The translations under genes were made by a program, and so were the position numbers. DNA of 39,953 bases from an uncultured Bacteroides sp. (GTDB lineage Bacteria; Bacteroidota; Bacteroidia; Bacteroidales; Bacteroidaceae): assembly GCA_944322355.1 (NCBI GenBank), contig CALUOT010000024.1, positions 1 through 39,953 of the forward strand, read 5' to 3'. This document shows positions 7,814 to 16,765 of the stretch, piece after piece. Under the pieces are notes generated by a model. It had not been told where the DNA came from, searched no databases, and saw nothing but the letters and a program-made list of their open reading frames with translations. The first letter of the stretch is position 1; the number at the start of each line of letters is the position of its first letter.

Positions 7814-9853
7814 ATGAATACATTCGAACTAACCTCGGACTACCGCCCCACCGGCGATCAGCCCGAAGCCATCCGGCAGCTGACGGAAGGCATCCTCCAG
7901 GGAACGCCCGCACAAACCTTACTGGGTGTCACTGGCTCGGGTAAGACCTTCACCATAGCCAATGTGATAGCCAACGTGGGCAAGCCTACCCTCGTATTGA
8001 GTCACAATAAGACCCTAGCGGCGCAACTCTACAGTGAGTTCAAAAGCTTCTTCCCGCACAACGCCGTGGAGTACTACGTGTCCTACTATGACTACTACCA
8101 ACCCGAAGCCTACCTGCCATCCTCGGACACGTACATTGAGAAGGACCTCGCTATCAATGACGAAATCGACAAGCTACGCCTAGCGGCCACCTCCGCCCTG
8201 CTCAGCGGAAGGAAAGACGTAGTGGTCGTGTCGTCCGTGTCGTGCATCTACGGTATGGGGAACCCGGCCGATTTCTATGAGAACGTGATCGAGGTACGGC
8301 AGGGCAAGGCCTTCAGCCGAAACGTCTTCCTGCGACGGCTCGTGGACAGCCTCTACGTCCGCAACGACCTGGACCTGAGCCGGGGATGCTTCCGCGTGAA
8401 GGGAGACACGGTGGACATCTACCTGGCCTACAACGACAACCTCCTGCGCATCATCTTCTGGGGCGACGAGGTGGACAGTATCGAGGAGGTAGACCCGGTG
8501 AGCGGGGTCACCACGGGGAGGTTCGACGACTATAAAATCTACCCCGCAAACCTCTTCATGACCACCAAGGAGGGGACGATACGAGCCATCCACCAGATTG
8601 AAGACGACCTCCGGCTGCAGGTGGAATTCTTCGAGAAAGAGGGTAAGATGCTCGAGGCTCAGCGGCTGCAGGAACGGGTGACCTACGACATGGAGATGAT
8701 GCGCGAACTGGGACACTGCTCCGGCATCGAGAACTACTCGCGCTACTTCGACGGACGCGCCGCCGGCACGCGCCCCTATTGCCTGCTCGACTTCTTCCCC
8801 CGAGACTACCTCATGGTCATCGACGAGAGCCACGTCAGCGTCCCGCAGATACGCGCCATGTACGGGGGCGACCATGCCCGCAAGGTAAACCTCGTGGAGT
8901 ATGGCTTCCGCCTCCCAGCGGCTATGGACAACCGCCCGCTCAAGTTCGAAGAGTTCGAGAGCCTCGTGCATCAGGTGATCTACGTCAGTGCCACGCCCGC
9001 CGACTACGAGCTGATGCAGAGCGATGGCGTCATCGTGGAGCAGGTCATTCGCCCCACCGGGCTGCTGGACCCCGTCATAGAGGTGCGTCCCACACATAAC
9101 CAGATAGATGACCTCATGGAGGAAATCCAGCTGCGCATCGAGCGGGGCGAGCGTACCTTGGTGACCACGCTCACGAAGCGAATGGCCGAGGAACTGACCG
9201 AATACCTGCTGGACGGAGGCGTACGGTGCAGCTACATCCATAGCGACGTCGACACGCTGGAGCGCGTCCGCATCATGGCCGACCTGCGCGAAGGCGTGTA
9301 CGATGTCCTCGTCGGCGTCAACCTCCTGCGTGAAGGGCTCGACCTGCCCGAAGTCTCCCTCGTGGCCATCCTCGACGCCGACAAGGAAGGCTTCCTGCGC
9401 TCCCATCGTTCGCTGACACAGACGGCCGGGCGTGCGGCGCGGAACGTCAACGGGCTTGTCATTATGTATGCCGACCACATCACCGAAAGTATGCAGCTAA
9501 CCATCGACGAGACTAACCGAAGGCGTAGCAAGCAGCTCCGGTACAATGAAGAGCACGGCATCACCCCGAAGCAAATCCGCAAGGCCCGCAACCTCAACGT
9601 CTTTGCCGGGACCGAAGCCTTTGCCACCGCCGGAGCCACGGCCAAGCCCTACGCCGAGCAGGAGTCGGACGCCGCTCTCCGCGTAGCTGACCCCATCCTG
9701 AACGCCATGACACCCGACCAGCTCCGCCGCAGCATCGAGCGTACGCGCCGCCTCATGCAAGATGCCGCCAAGAAACTCGAATTCATCGAGGCCGCCCAGT
9801 ACCGCGATGAGCTCCTCCGCCTGGAAGACCTGCTCAAGGAGCGCACCCGATAA
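7814..9853 (+). CDS. uvrB: Excinuclease ABC subunit B
   Basis: A 679-residue DNA-repair helicase-like ATPase. UvrB receives the lesion from UvrA, opens the duplex with its beta-hairpin and recruits UvrC. Visible parts are Walker A GVTGSGKT with Lys44, the beta-hairpin region [16 protein letters not shown], Walker [10 protein letters not shown], the helicase motif [18 protein letters not shown], the motif QTAGRAARN, and the UvrC-binding UVR motif at the very C-terminus (residues about 635-679). The length is typical and the ATG at 7814 gives the family N-terminus. A strong hairpin without a clear T run follows the stop. Confidence 0.97.
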   Translation: MNTFELTSDYRPTGDQPEAIRQLTEGILQGTPAQTLLGVTGSGKTFTIANVIANVGKPTLVLSHNKTLAAQLYSEFKSFFPHNAVEYYVSYYDYYQPEAYLPSSDTYIEKDLAINDEIDKLRLAATSALLSGRKDVVVVSSVSCIYGMGNPADFYENVIEVRQGKAFSRNVFLRRLVDSLYVRNDLDLSRGCFRVKGDTVDIYLAYNDNLLRIIFWGDEVDSIEEVDPVSGVTTGRFDDYKIYPANLFMTTKEGTIRAIHQIEDDLRLQVEFFEKEGKMLEAQRLQERVTYDMEMMRELGHCSGIENYSRYFDGRAAGTRPYCLLDFFPRDYLMVIDESHVSVPQIRAMYGGDHARKVNLVEYGFRLPAAMDNRPLKFEEFESLVHQVIYVSATPADYELMQSDGVIVEQVIRPTGLLDPVIEVRPTHNQIDDLMEEIQLRIERGERTLVTTLTKRMAEELTEYLLDGGVRCSYIHSDVDTLERVRIMADLREGVYDVLVGVNLLREGLDLPEVSLVAILDADKEGFLRSHRSLTQTAGRAARNVNGLVIMYADHITESMQLTIDETNRRRSKQLRYNEEHGITPKQIRKARNLNVFAGTEAFATAGATAKPYAEQESDAALRVADPILNAMTPDQLRRSIERTRRLMQDAAKKLEFIEAAQYRDELLRLEDLLKERTR

Positions 9854-9894
9854 TCCCCTCCGAATAGCTGAATATCTCCCATCGCCCTATCCGG

Positions 9895-9924
9895 CTCTCC
9901 TCCTTCCTAGAAGAAGGAGGGGAG
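9895..9924 (+). terminator. Strong hairpin downstream of uvrB, likely its 3' end
   Basis: CTCTCCTCCTTC pairs with GAAGGAGGGGAG (12 pairs, one G-T) across a 6-base loop, 41 bases after the uvrB stop. No T run follows, so it may be a processed or stabilised mRNA end rather than a classical intrinsic terminator. Confidence 0.5.
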
Positions 9925-9943
9925 ACGGGTATTCCTCATTACT

Positions 9944-9991
9944 TATACTTTACAACCATCTCGAATAATACTTTACAATAACCTCGCATAA
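9944..9991. repeat. Two copies of a 23-bp direct repeat (array A3)
   Basis: TACTTTACAA recurs at 9946 and 9969, exactly 23 bases apart, and the rest of the unit (ending CTCGAATAA or CTCGCATAA) is also shared. No clear internal dyad is visible. It lies 113 bases before array A4 and has a different sequence but the same period. Confidence 0.7.
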
Positions 9992-10103
9992 TAGCCGCTC
10001 GTCCCCATCTTTCGGACGAGCGGAGGTGCGAAGAATATCCTGTCGTAAGCGGGGAGAGTTTCCTATCCGTCCAGCAGGGAAAAAAGAAGAGAAAAATCGA
10101 GAG

Positions 10104-10264
10104 TCACCTTACGGCTAGCTATAGTATCACCTTATAGCTAGCTAGAGTGTCACCTTATAGCTAGCTAGAGTGTTACCTTATAGCTAGCGATAGGATTACC
10201 TTATAGCTAGCGATAGAATCATTCTATAGGGTAAGGTAAAGTGATTCTACGGGAAAATAGGGTA
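10104..10264. repeat. 23-bp tandem array, five good and two degenerate units (array A4)
   Basis: Units begin at 10104, 10127, 10150, 10173 and 10196 with TCACCTTA or TTACCTTA, followed by TAGCTAGCTAGAG or TAGCTAGCGATAG type sequence. Two degenerate units, TCATTCTATAGG at 10219 and TGATTCTACGGG at 10242, keep the 23-bp register. The centre TAGCTAGCTA is a perfect 10-bp palindrome. The array lies between the converging ends of uvrB and the DUF4469 gene. Confidence 0.92.
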
Positions 10265-10313
10265 AAAATGCAGCTAAAGGGAACGAATAAGGACAGAGGA
10301 GATAAAAAGAAAA

Positions 10314-10334
10314 CCCCTCCCGGAGCGGGAGGGG
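10314..10334 (-). terminator. Intrinsic terminator of the DUF4469 gene
   Basis: Read on the minus strand, CCCCTCCCG, a 3-base loop and CGGGAGGGG form a perfect GC-rich stem followed by TTTTCTTTTT. It is 156 bases past the stop of the minus-strand gene at 10491. Confidence 0.85.
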
Positions 10335-10490
10335 ATAGCCTGTCGAACAATTTATTAATCAAAAATGTATAAATGAAACAAAAAATCTGTCCCTAAGAAA
10401 AAATTATTACACCAAGCAAAACACACTCCTCACGGAGAGAGCTGCCGGCAATTGCGAGGAAGCCAGAGATAAACCGCCTCGCAACGTCGA

Positions 10491-11357
10491 TCAGGCTAAT
10501 GGGTCTTCCTCTTGACCTTCTTCGCCCTCTTCCTCTCCGCCGGAGGGAGGTTCGGGGGTCGTAGTCTGGCCAACGATGAAGAAATCATCCATCGAGACGG
10601 TGCGCAAGTTCTTTACTAGCGTACCATTGACACCCAGTTGTGTGCAGAGGGTCACACTCCATACAGAACCTTCGGTAGCAGAGGCCGGCATGATGAAGCC
10701 TACCTGACCGGAGGTGTTGGGATAGAGCTCGGCCGGGGCGAAGAAGAAGGTCTCGGCCTCCGAACCGTCCTGTCGCGTCAAGGTGACGCCCACTTGGGGG
10801 TCGGTGCCGCCCACCTTGATGTTCTTCCCGCGGATGATGCAGTTCTTGCCTGCCTGCACACCTACGCCTTCGCCACGGGTGACGGCTTCGGGATTCTGTG
10901 CGTCCTGCGCGCTGACCACGGTGTAGAGCTGAGGACCGGACGTGGATTTGAGGATTTCTACATCCAATTCGGCGTCCGCGAGAGCCTGCCGCATCTCGTC
11001 GCTCATCGAGAAACTCACACCCAGGGTCAGTCGGCTACGGTCGGGGCTGGAGGTCAGCTCGCTCTCTGTCAGCACTCCCTTCACCGTGGGGCGCAGCGAG
11101 CCTATCGGGGTGGCGACGCTATACCCACTGGATAGGAACCACATCATGCGCCGGAAGATGTTCCGTGCCAGGCGCACCACTTCGTCGGTGTCTTCCTGCC
11201 GGGTACTGAGGGCGGCCACCTCGCTGGCGATGTCGTCCAGGGTAAGGCGGTTCTGAAGCTTGACTGTCAGGTAGTAATCATTGTTGATGTCCGGCGTGAA
11301 GGTTAATTCTTGTGCTCGGAGGATGAGTTTGGCTTTCTGAGTCGATTCGATGGCCAT
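10491..11357 (-). CDS. HU-like DNA-binding protein with C-terminal DUF4469-type domain
   Basis: A 288-residue protein. The N-terminal half (about residues 1-130: tandem beta strands, the segment DEVVRLARNIFRRMMWFLSSGYSV, then TPIGSLRPTVKGV) resembles the HU/IHF-like DNA-binding fold of Bacteroides proteins. The second half (about 140-255) resembles the immunoglobulin-like DUF4469 domain, with GVQAGKNCIIRGKNIKVGG and FIMPASATEGSVWSV. The last 23 residues form an acidic Glu-rich tail. Such proteins are common in Bacteroides and probably bind or shape DNA; the role of the second domain is unknown. No signal peptide is seen. It stands alone with its own terminator. Confidence 0.75.
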   Translation of the reverse strand: MAIESTQKAKLILRAQELTFTPDINNDYYLTVKLQNRLTLDDIASEVAALSTRQEDTDEVVRLARNIFRRMMWFLSSGYSVATPIGSLRPTVKGVLTESELTSSPDRSRLTLGVSFSMSDEMRQALADAELDVEILKSTSGPQLYTVVSAQDAQNPEAVTRGEGVGVQAGKNCIIRGKNIKVGGTDPQVGVTLTRQDGSEAETFFFAPAELYPNTSGQVGFIMPASATEGSVWSVTLCTQLGVNGTLVKNLRTVSMDDFFIVGQTTTPEPPSGGEEEGEEGQEEDPLA

Positions 11358-11402
11358 AGTATTGTCAGGTATTAATAAGTTAAATAATCAGTTATTTTTG
11401 CA

Positions 11403-11474
11403 ATATTCGCGAATATCTGGGACATATGCAAGTCTTCACCCGGTGAAAAGCCAGAGGAAGCGTTAAATTTAACG
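11403..11474. promoter_or_regulatory. Three short palindromes between two divergent genes
   Basis: ATATTCGCGAATAT at 11403-11416 and CGTTAAATTTAACG at 11461-11474 are perfect 14-bp palindromes. Between them, near 11437-11449, TTCACC-C-GGTGAA is a third dyad. The spacer is only 216 bases and both flanking genes start from it, so these could be operators; T residues after the third dyad also allow a weak hairpin. No -7 box was found for the minus-strand gene. Confidence 0.5.
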
Positions 11475-11516
11475 TTTTTTCACCTCACCAATCCACTGAG
11501 GTATATAAAAAAGGCG

Positions 11517-11524
11517 TATATTTG
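11517..11524 (+). promoter_or_regulatory. Probable -7 box of the DUF3298-rsmG-MBL-gcvP cluster
   Basis: TATATTTG matches TAnnTTTG and lies 50 bases before the ATG at 11574. No convincing TTTG element is seen at the right distance upstream. Confidence 0.5.
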
Positions 11525-11573
11525 TTCAAGTAAGAAACGAATCAAACTATTGTTTTATCAATAAGAAAGAGCT

Positions 11574-12419
11574 ATGGAAAAGCAATCTGCCAGCCTGCTT
11601 GTGGTTCTACTGACGGCAAGCACCTTTTTCTTCGCCTGCACTGACAAGGTGAAACAGAACGTCGGGGCGCTGGAGTTCGACAGTATTCAGGTAAATAAGA
11701 CTGAACACCTCTTCGGCGATACCGCCAAGCCCGCCTGCAATCTGGTGATGAATGTGGCCTACGTCATGACATCGACCGACGAAGTAATGAAAGACAGCCT
11801 GAACACCTACTTCCTGTCCCTCTGCCTGGGCGACAAATACATGACCCTCGCTCCGGAAGAGGCCATGGCCCGCTATACGGATAGCTATACCGGCAGCTAC
11901 CGCAAGGACCTGGAGCCGGTGTACGAGCAAGATAGCCGCGAAGGCAAGGAAAGCGTGGGGCCCTGGTATGCTTATTATAAAGGAGTAGAAGGACACGTAC
12001 AATATTATAAAGGAGACCTCTTGGTGTATCGCGCCGATTACAATGAGTACACCGGAGGGGCACACGGCGTCTATATGTCTTCGTTCCTCAACATGAATCT
12101 GAGCACCCTGGTTCCGATCCGACTCGCCGACCTCTTCGTGCCCAGCTATGAGGAGGCGCTGACCGACCTGCTGTGGAACCAATTGATGGCTGATAACCAG
12201 GTAGCTACGCATGAGGAACTGGAGGACATGGGCTATACCAGCACGGGAGACCTGGTGCCTACGGAGAACTTCTACTTGGACGATGCGGGCATCACCTTCT
12301 ACTATAATATCTACGAGATAGCTCCCTATGTCATGGGTCCGGTGAAGATCACGCTGCCCTACGAGATGGTGAGCCACCTGCTGGTGGAGGGCGCACTCCT
12401 GCCCGGCCGTAACGCTTAA
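11574..12419 (+). CDS. DUF3298/RsiV-like domain lipoprotein
   Basis: A 281-residue secreted protein. The N-terminus is a lipoprotein signal with a lipobox ending at Cys22 (FFFACTDK). The mature part resembles the DUF4163/DUF3298 pair found in the extracellular part of RsiV: the segment YTGGAHG at residues 159-165 followed by SSFLNMNLSTLVPIRLADLF is the characteristic DUF3298 signature. RsiV binds lysozyme in Firmicutes; for Bacteroides homologues the function is unknown. Residues after the Cys (T-D-K) do not form an evident surface-export signal, so a periplasmic-facing location is as likely. It is first in a row of four plus-strand genes, 12 bases before rsmG. Confidence 0.8.
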   Translation: MEKQSASLLVVLLTASTFFFACTDKVKQNVGALEFDSIQVNKTEHLFGDTAKPACNLVMNVAYVMTSTDEVMKDSLNTYFLSLCLGDKYMTLAPEEAMARYTDSYTGSYRKDLEPVYEQDSREGKESVGPWYAYYKGVEGHVQYYKGDLLVYRADYNEYTGGAHGVYMSSFLNMNLSTLVPIRLADLFVPSYEEALTDLLWNQLMADNQVATHEELEDMGYTSTGDLVPTENFYLDDAGITFYYNIYEIAPYVMGPVKITLPYEMVSHLLVEGALLPGRNA

Positions 12420-12431
12420 TCACAGATAGCT

Positions 12432-13052
12432 ATGGACATTATCCTAAAATATTTCCCGGAGCTGAGTGAGCAGCAGCGGGAGCAAATGGCCGCCCTCGGC
12501 CCTTTGTATAGCGACTGGAACGCTAAGATCAACGTCATATCCCGGAAAGACATCGACAACCTGTACGAGCACCACGTGTTGCATTCCTTAGGCATAGCCC
12601 AAGCCATTCACTTCAAGCCCGGCACGCAGGTGATGGACCTGGGTACGGGAGGCGGATTCCCCGGCATCCCCTTGGCCATCTACTTCCCCGACGTGCAGTT
12701 CCACCTCGTGGACAGCATCGGCAAGAAGATACGCGTGGCGACCGAAGTGGCACAGGCTATTGGCTTGCAGAATGTCACCTTCAGCCATGCGCGGGGCGAA
12801 GAGGTGAATTCGAAGTATGACTTCGTGGTGAGCCGTGCCGTCATGCCCCTGGGCGACCTGGTGAAGCTCGTGCGGAAGAACATAGCTACCCGACAGCAGA
12901 ACAGCCTGCCCAACGGGGTGGTGTGCCTCAAGGGAGGCGAGTTGGCCCAGGAGATAGCCCCCTATAAGCACGTGGCCATGACCTGGGAGCTGAAGGACTA
13001 CTTCAGTGAAGAGTACTTCAAGACCAAGCAAGTGGTCTACGTCCAGATATAA
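12432..13052 (+). CDS. rsmG: 16S rRNA (guanine527-N7)-methyltransferase
   Basis: A 206-residue protein of GidB/RsmG length. The SAM-binding motif I is clear, VMDLGTGGGFPGIPLAI around residues 64-80, followed by the acidic LVDSIGKKIRV and VVSRAVMPLGDL later. The preceding segment LYSDWNAKINVISRKD and EHHVLHSL match the family N-terminal region. It methylates N7 of G527 in 16S rRNA with SAM. The start ATG at 12432 follows a 12-base gap after the lipoprotein gene, consistent with co-transcription. Confidence 0.95.
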   Translation: MDIILKYFPELSEQQREQMAALGPLYSDWNAKINVISRKDIDNLYEHHVLHSLGIAQAIHFKPGTQVMDLGTGGGFPGIPLAIYFPDVQFHLVDSIGKKIRVATEVAQAIGLQNVTFSHARGEEVNSKYDFVVSRAVMPLGDLVKLVRKNIATRQQNSLPNGVVCLKGGELAQEIAPYKHVAMTWELKDYFSEEYFKTKQVVYVQI

Positions 13053-13076
13053 CCCCCATCCAAACCTCAGAACGCC

Positions 13077-13715
13077 ATGAAGATAAAGCGATTTGAATTC
13101 AACATGTTCCCCGTGAACTGTTACGTACTGTGGGACGAGACTCAGGAAGCAGTAGTCATCGACCCCGGCTGTTACTACGACGAAGAGAAACAGCAGTTGA
13201 AAGGTTTCATTACCGACTTGCAACTGCAAGTCAAACACTTGCTCTGCACCCACTTGCACCTGGACCACATCTTCGGGAATCCGTTCATGCTCCAAGAATT
13301 CGGCCTTCGTGCCGAAGCCAACCAGGCGGACGAGTATTGGATAGACGAAGCTCCCCGGCAGAGCCGCCTGTTCGGCTTCCCCTTGAAAGAGGAGCCCATA
13401 CCCCTAGGCAGCTATCTGCATGACGGAGACCTGGTGACCTTCGGGAACACGCGCCTGGAGTGCATCCACGTCCCCGGCCACTCGCCGGGCAGCCTCGTGT
13501 ACTACTGTGCGGAGGAGCATTGCATGTTCTCGGGCGACGTCCTGTTCCAGGGAAGCATCGGCCGTGCCGACCTGACCGGTGGTAACTTCGACGAGCTGAT
13601 AGACCACATCTGTAGCCGGCTCTTTATCCTGCCGAACGAGACCATCGTGTATCCCGGACACGGAGCCCCGACAACCATCGGCATTGAGAAAGCGGAAAAC
13701 CCGTTCTTTAGATAA
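13077..13715 (+). CDS. Metallo-beta-lactamase-fold hydrolase, glyoxalase II-like
   Basis: A 212-residue MBL-fold protein. The metal ligands are complete: HLHLDH with His59, His61, Asp63 and His64, then His135 in VPGHSPGS, Asp154 in FSGDVLF and His195 in YPGHGAPT. This is the two-metal pattern of hydroxyacylglutathione hydrolase-like enzymes, but Bacteroides generally lacks glutathione, so the substrate is probably another thioester or a different small molecule. It starts 24 bases after rsmG and ends 22 bases before gcvP. Confidence 0.88.
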   Translation: MKIKRFEFNMFPVNCYVLWDETQEAVVIDPGCYYDEEKQQLKGFITDLQLQVKHLLCTHLHLDHIFGNPFMLQEFGLRAEANQADEYWIDEAPRQSRLFGFPLKEEPIPLGSYLHDGDLVTFGNTRLECIHVPGHSPGSLVYYCAEEHCMFSGDVLFQGSIGRADLTGGNFDELIDHICSRLFILPNETIVYPGHGAPTTIGIEKAENPFFR

Positions 13716-13737
13716 CTCATTAAACAAGATAGACAAC

Positions 13738-16587
13738 ATGAATTACGATTTGTTATCCCATAGACACATAGGCATCTCTGCAGCAGAGGAAAAGACGATG
13801 CTCCGCAAGATAGGAGTAAACAGCCTGGAAGAGCTGATAGACAAGACCATCCCGGCGGACATCCGGCTGGCCGAACCTTTGGCCCTGCCCGAGCCGATGA
13901 CCGAAGAAGAGTTTGGCCGGCACATGGCCCGGCTCGCTGCCAAGAACAAGCTCTATAAGACCTACATAGGTATGGGCTGGTACGGCACGGTGACGCCGGC
14001 AGTCATCCAGCGGAACGTGCTGGAGAACCCGGTATGGTACACGTCCTATACCCCTTACCAGACCGAAGTATCCCAAGGACGCTTGGAGGCGTTGATGAAC
14101 TTCCAGACTGCTGTATGCGACCTCACGGGTATGCCGTTGGCCAACTGTTCCCTCCTCGACGAAGCTACGGCCGCTGCCGAGGCGGTCACCATGATGTACG
14201 CTCTTCGTTCGCGCCAACAGCAGAAGCAGGGTGCCTGCACGGTCTTCGTCGATGAGCATATCTTTCCCCAGACCTTGGCCGTCATGACCACCCGCGCCGT
14301 GCCCCAAGGCATCACCCTACAGGTGGGAAAGTACGCGGAAGCCACACTGGGACCCGAGGTCTTCGCCTGCGTATTGCAATATCCCAACGCCGAGGGTAAT
14401 ATAGAAGACTACCGCTCGTTCGTGGCCCGCGCCCATGAAGCCGGTTGCAAGGTGGCCGTAGCGGCCGACATCCTCAGCCTGGCCCTGCTGACCCCTCCGG
14501 GCGAATGGGGAGCCGATATTGTCTTTGGTTCTACCCAACGGCTGGGTACGCCCCTATTCTATGGAGGTCCCTCGGCCGCCTACTTTGCCACGCGCGACGA
14601 ATACAAGCGCAACATGCCCGGACGTATCATCGGATGGTCTAAGGACAAGTATGGAAAGCTCTGTTACCGCATGGCCTTGCAGACGCGCGAGCAACACATC
14701 AAGCGTGAGAAGGCCACCTCGAACATCTGTACGGCCCAAGCCTTGCTCGCCACGATGGCTGGCTTTTATGCCGTATACCACGGACCGGAAGGCATCCGCA
14801 CGATTGCCGGACGTATACACTCCATAGCGGTCTATCTGGAGGAAGCCATCACCCGGCTCGGCTATCGCCAACTCAATGCCCAGTACTTCGATACGTTGCG
14901 CTTCGCTTTGCCCAAGCAAGCTTCTGTGGAAATGATCCAAGCCATTGCCCTCGGCAAGGAAGTCAACTTACGCTATTTCGAACATGGCGAGGTAGGCTTC
15001 AGCATTGATGAGACGACGGACGTGGCCGATGTCAACGTGCTCCTCTCCATCTTCGCCATCGCTGCCGGGCAAGACTGGCCCCGCGTGGCGGACGTGCCGG
15101 ACGGTTGCACCCTCTCCGCCGACCTCCGACGGACGTCTCCCTACCTCACCCACGAGGTGTTCAGCCGCTACCACACGGAGACCGAGATGATGCGCTACAT
15201 CAAACGTTTGGACCGCAAAGATATTTCGCTAGCCCATTCCATGATTTCCCTCGGGTCCTGTACGATGAAGCTCAACGCGGCTGCCGAAATGCTTCCCTTG
15301 AGCAATCCCCAATGGGCGAACCTCCATCCCCTGGTCCCTGCCGACCAAGCAGAAGGCTACCACGAGCTCATGGATAACCTTAGCGAAGCCCTGAAGGAAA
15401 TCACCGGTTTCGCCGGAGTCAGCCTACAGCCCAACTCAGGAGCTGCTGGCGAGTACACGGGATTGCGTGTTATCCGCGCTTACCTCGAGAGCATCGGACA
15501 GGGACACCGGAACAAGATACTGATTCCGGCATCGGCCCATGGCACGAACCCCGCCTCGGCTGTACAAGCAGGCTTCAGCACGGTCACTTGCGCCTGTGAC
15601 GAGCAGGGTAACGTAGATATGGACGACCTGCGGCGCCAGGCGGAGACCTACAAGGACCAACTGGCTGCCTTGATGATAACCTATCCCTCTACGCATGGCA
15701 TCTTTGAAACGGAAATCGTAGAGATATGCCGGATTATCCACGCGTGTGGGGCACAGGTCTACATGGATGGTGCCAACATGAATGCCCAAGTGGGTCTCAC
15801 TAGCCCCGGCCATATAGGTGCCGACGTATGCCACCTGAACCTGCACAAGACCTTCGCCTCACCCCATGGCGGTGGCGGACCGGGCGTAGGCCCCATCTGT
15901 GTAGCTCCGCACCTCGTTCCCTTCCTCCCGGGACATGTGGCCTTTGGCAATAGCATCAATGAAGTGGCAGCCGCGCCCTATGGCAGTGCCGGAATCTTGC
16001 CTATCACGTATGGCTACATCCGCATGATGGGTACCGCCGGACTGACACGTGCCACACAGGTAGCCATCCTGAATGCCAACTACCTGGCCGCATGTCTACA
16101 GGATACCTACGGCATTGTCTACCGGGGAGCTCAAGGTTTCGTGGGTCACGAGATGATTCTGGAATGCCGCAAGCTCCACGAAGAGACTGGCATCAGCGAG
16201 AACGATATTGCCAAACGACTGATGGACTACGGTTATCACGCTCCTACCCTTTCGTTCCCCGTACATGGCACCCTCATGATCGAGCCTACGGAAAGTGAGA
16301 GCCTGGCCGAACTGGATAACTTCGTAGATGCCATGCTCCACATCTGGGATGAAATACAAGCCGTCAAGGAAGGACGTGCCGATCCGGCGGACAATGTACT
16401 CATCAACGCTCCCCACCCGGAGTACGAGGTGGTGGCCGATGAATGGACTCACCCTTACTCGCGCCAGCAGGCCGCTTATCCCACCGAGGCAGTCCGGGAG
16501 AACAAGTTCTGGATCAATGTGGCTCGCGTAGACAATACCTTAGGCGACCGCAAACTGCTCCCCACTCGCTACGGGACATTCGACTAG
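13738..16587 (+). CDS. gcvP: Glycine dehydrogenase (decarboxylating), single-chain P protein
   Basis: A 949-residue fused P1-P2 glycine decarboxylase. It decarboxylates glycine using PLP and passes the aminomethyl group to the lipoyl H protein. The PLP lysine is Lys704 in HLNLHKTFASPHGGGGPGVGP. The N-terminal half carries YTPYQTEVSQGRLEALMNFQ and LLDEATAAAEA, the P1 hallmarks. The start is the ATG at 13738 (MNYDLLSHRHIG), which fits the family; an upstream GTG/TTG-like extension would overlap the hydrolase gene. GcvT and GcvH are not in the window. A hairpin with CTCCTCTTT follows the stop. Confidence 0.96.
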   Translation: MNYDLLSHRHIGISAAEEKTMLRKIGVNSLEELIDKTIPADIRLAEPLALPEPMTEEEFGRHMARLAAKNKLYKTYIGMGWYGTVTPAVIQRNVLENPVWYTSYTPYQTEVSQGRLEALMNFQTAVCDLTGMPLANCSLLDEATAAAEAVTMMYALRSRQQQKQGACTVFVDEHIFPQTLAVMTTRAVPQGITLQVGKYAEATLGPEVFACVLQYPNAEGNIEDYRSFVARAHEAGCKVAVAADILSLALLTPPGEWGADIVFGSTQRLGTPLFYGGPSAAYFATRDEYKRNMPGRIIGWSKDKYGKLCYRMALQTREQHIKREKATSNICTAQALLATMAGFYAVYHGPEGIRTIAGRIHSIAVYLEEAITRLGYRQLNAQYFDTLRFALPKQASVEMIQAIALGKEVNLRYFEHGEVGFSIDETTDVADVNVLLSIFAIAAGQDWPRVADVPDGCTLSADLRRTSPYLTHEVFSRYHTETEMMRYIKRLDRKDISLAHSMISLGSCTMKLNAAAEMLPLSNPQWANLHPLVPADQAEGYHELMDNLSEALKEITGFAGVSLQPNSGAAGEYTGLRVIRAYLESIGQGHRNKILIPASAHGTNPASAVQAGFSTVTCACDEQGNVDMDDLRRQAETYKDQLAALMITYPSTHGIFETEIVEICRIIHACGAQVYMDGANMNAQVGLTSPGHIGADVCHLNLHKTFASPHGGGGPGVGPICVAPHLVPFLPGHVAFGNSINEVAAAPYGSAGILPITYGYIRMMGTAGLTRATQVAILNANYLAACLQDTYGIVYRGAQGFVGHEMILECRKLHEETGISENDIAKRLMDYGYHAPTLSFPVHGTLMIEPTESESLAELDNFVDAMLHIWDEIQAVKEGRADPADNVLINAPHPEYEVVADEWTHPYSRQQAAYPTEAVRENKFWINVARVDNTLGDRKLLPTRYGTFD

Positions 16588-16614
16588 GCCATAGGCTGAC
16601 TTATATATACGTTC

Positions 16615-16652
16615 GGAGGAGAGCTCGGTTAGGCCGGGTCCTCCTCTTTGTA
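16615..16652 (+). terminator. Probable terminator of gcvP
   Basis: GGAGGA and TCCTCC flank a second inner stem (CTCGG/CCGGG region) and are followed by TCTTTGTATTTT. The T run is interrupted, so termination is likely but not certain. Confidence 0.6.
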
Positions 16653-16725
16653 TTTTATATATCCGATTCTGTAATTTCGGTATATAATCCTGTAGTCCAT
16701 ATACGTTCCTTTCACCTTTATGTCG

Positions 16726-16733
16726 TACCTTTG
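16726..16733 (+). promoter_or_regulatory. -7 box of the TonB receptor gene
   Basis: TACCTTTG matches the Bacteroidota -7 box, 33 bases before the ATG at 16766. A good TTTG partner at 19-21 bases upstream is not evident. No cobalamin or other riboswitch could be recognised in the 178-base spacer. Confidence 0.6.
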
Positions 16734-16765
16734 CAGCCAAATAATCATAAACACCTGATAATAGA

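Larger units (their letters stand above)
9854..10490. other. Gene-free convergent region between uvrB and the DUF4469 gene
   Basis: No open frame in these 637 bases looks like a gene. In order it holds: a 12-bp hairpin at 9895-9924 (CTCTCCTCCTTC/GAAGGAGGGGAG with one G-T pair); two 23-bp repeats at about 9944-9991; the long 23-bp array at 10104-10264; and a minus-strand terminator at 10314-10334. The last 150 bases show nothing else recognisable. Confidence 0.7.

Noticed and set aside
10104-10264. CRISPR array
   Set aside because: Units are 23 bases without intervening unique spacers, copies are imperfect and no cas gene is nearby. The same applies to the other arrays.
13684-13737. Longer N-terminus of GcvP overlapping the hydrolase gene
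   Set aside because: The extra 18 residues (RKRKTRSLDNSL and so on) are unlike the family; the ATG at 13738 gives the conserved start.
16588-16765. Cobalamin riboswitch before the TonB receptor gene
   Set aside because: The spacer is too short and lacks the conserved B12-box type elements; only the gcvP terminator and a -7 box are visible.
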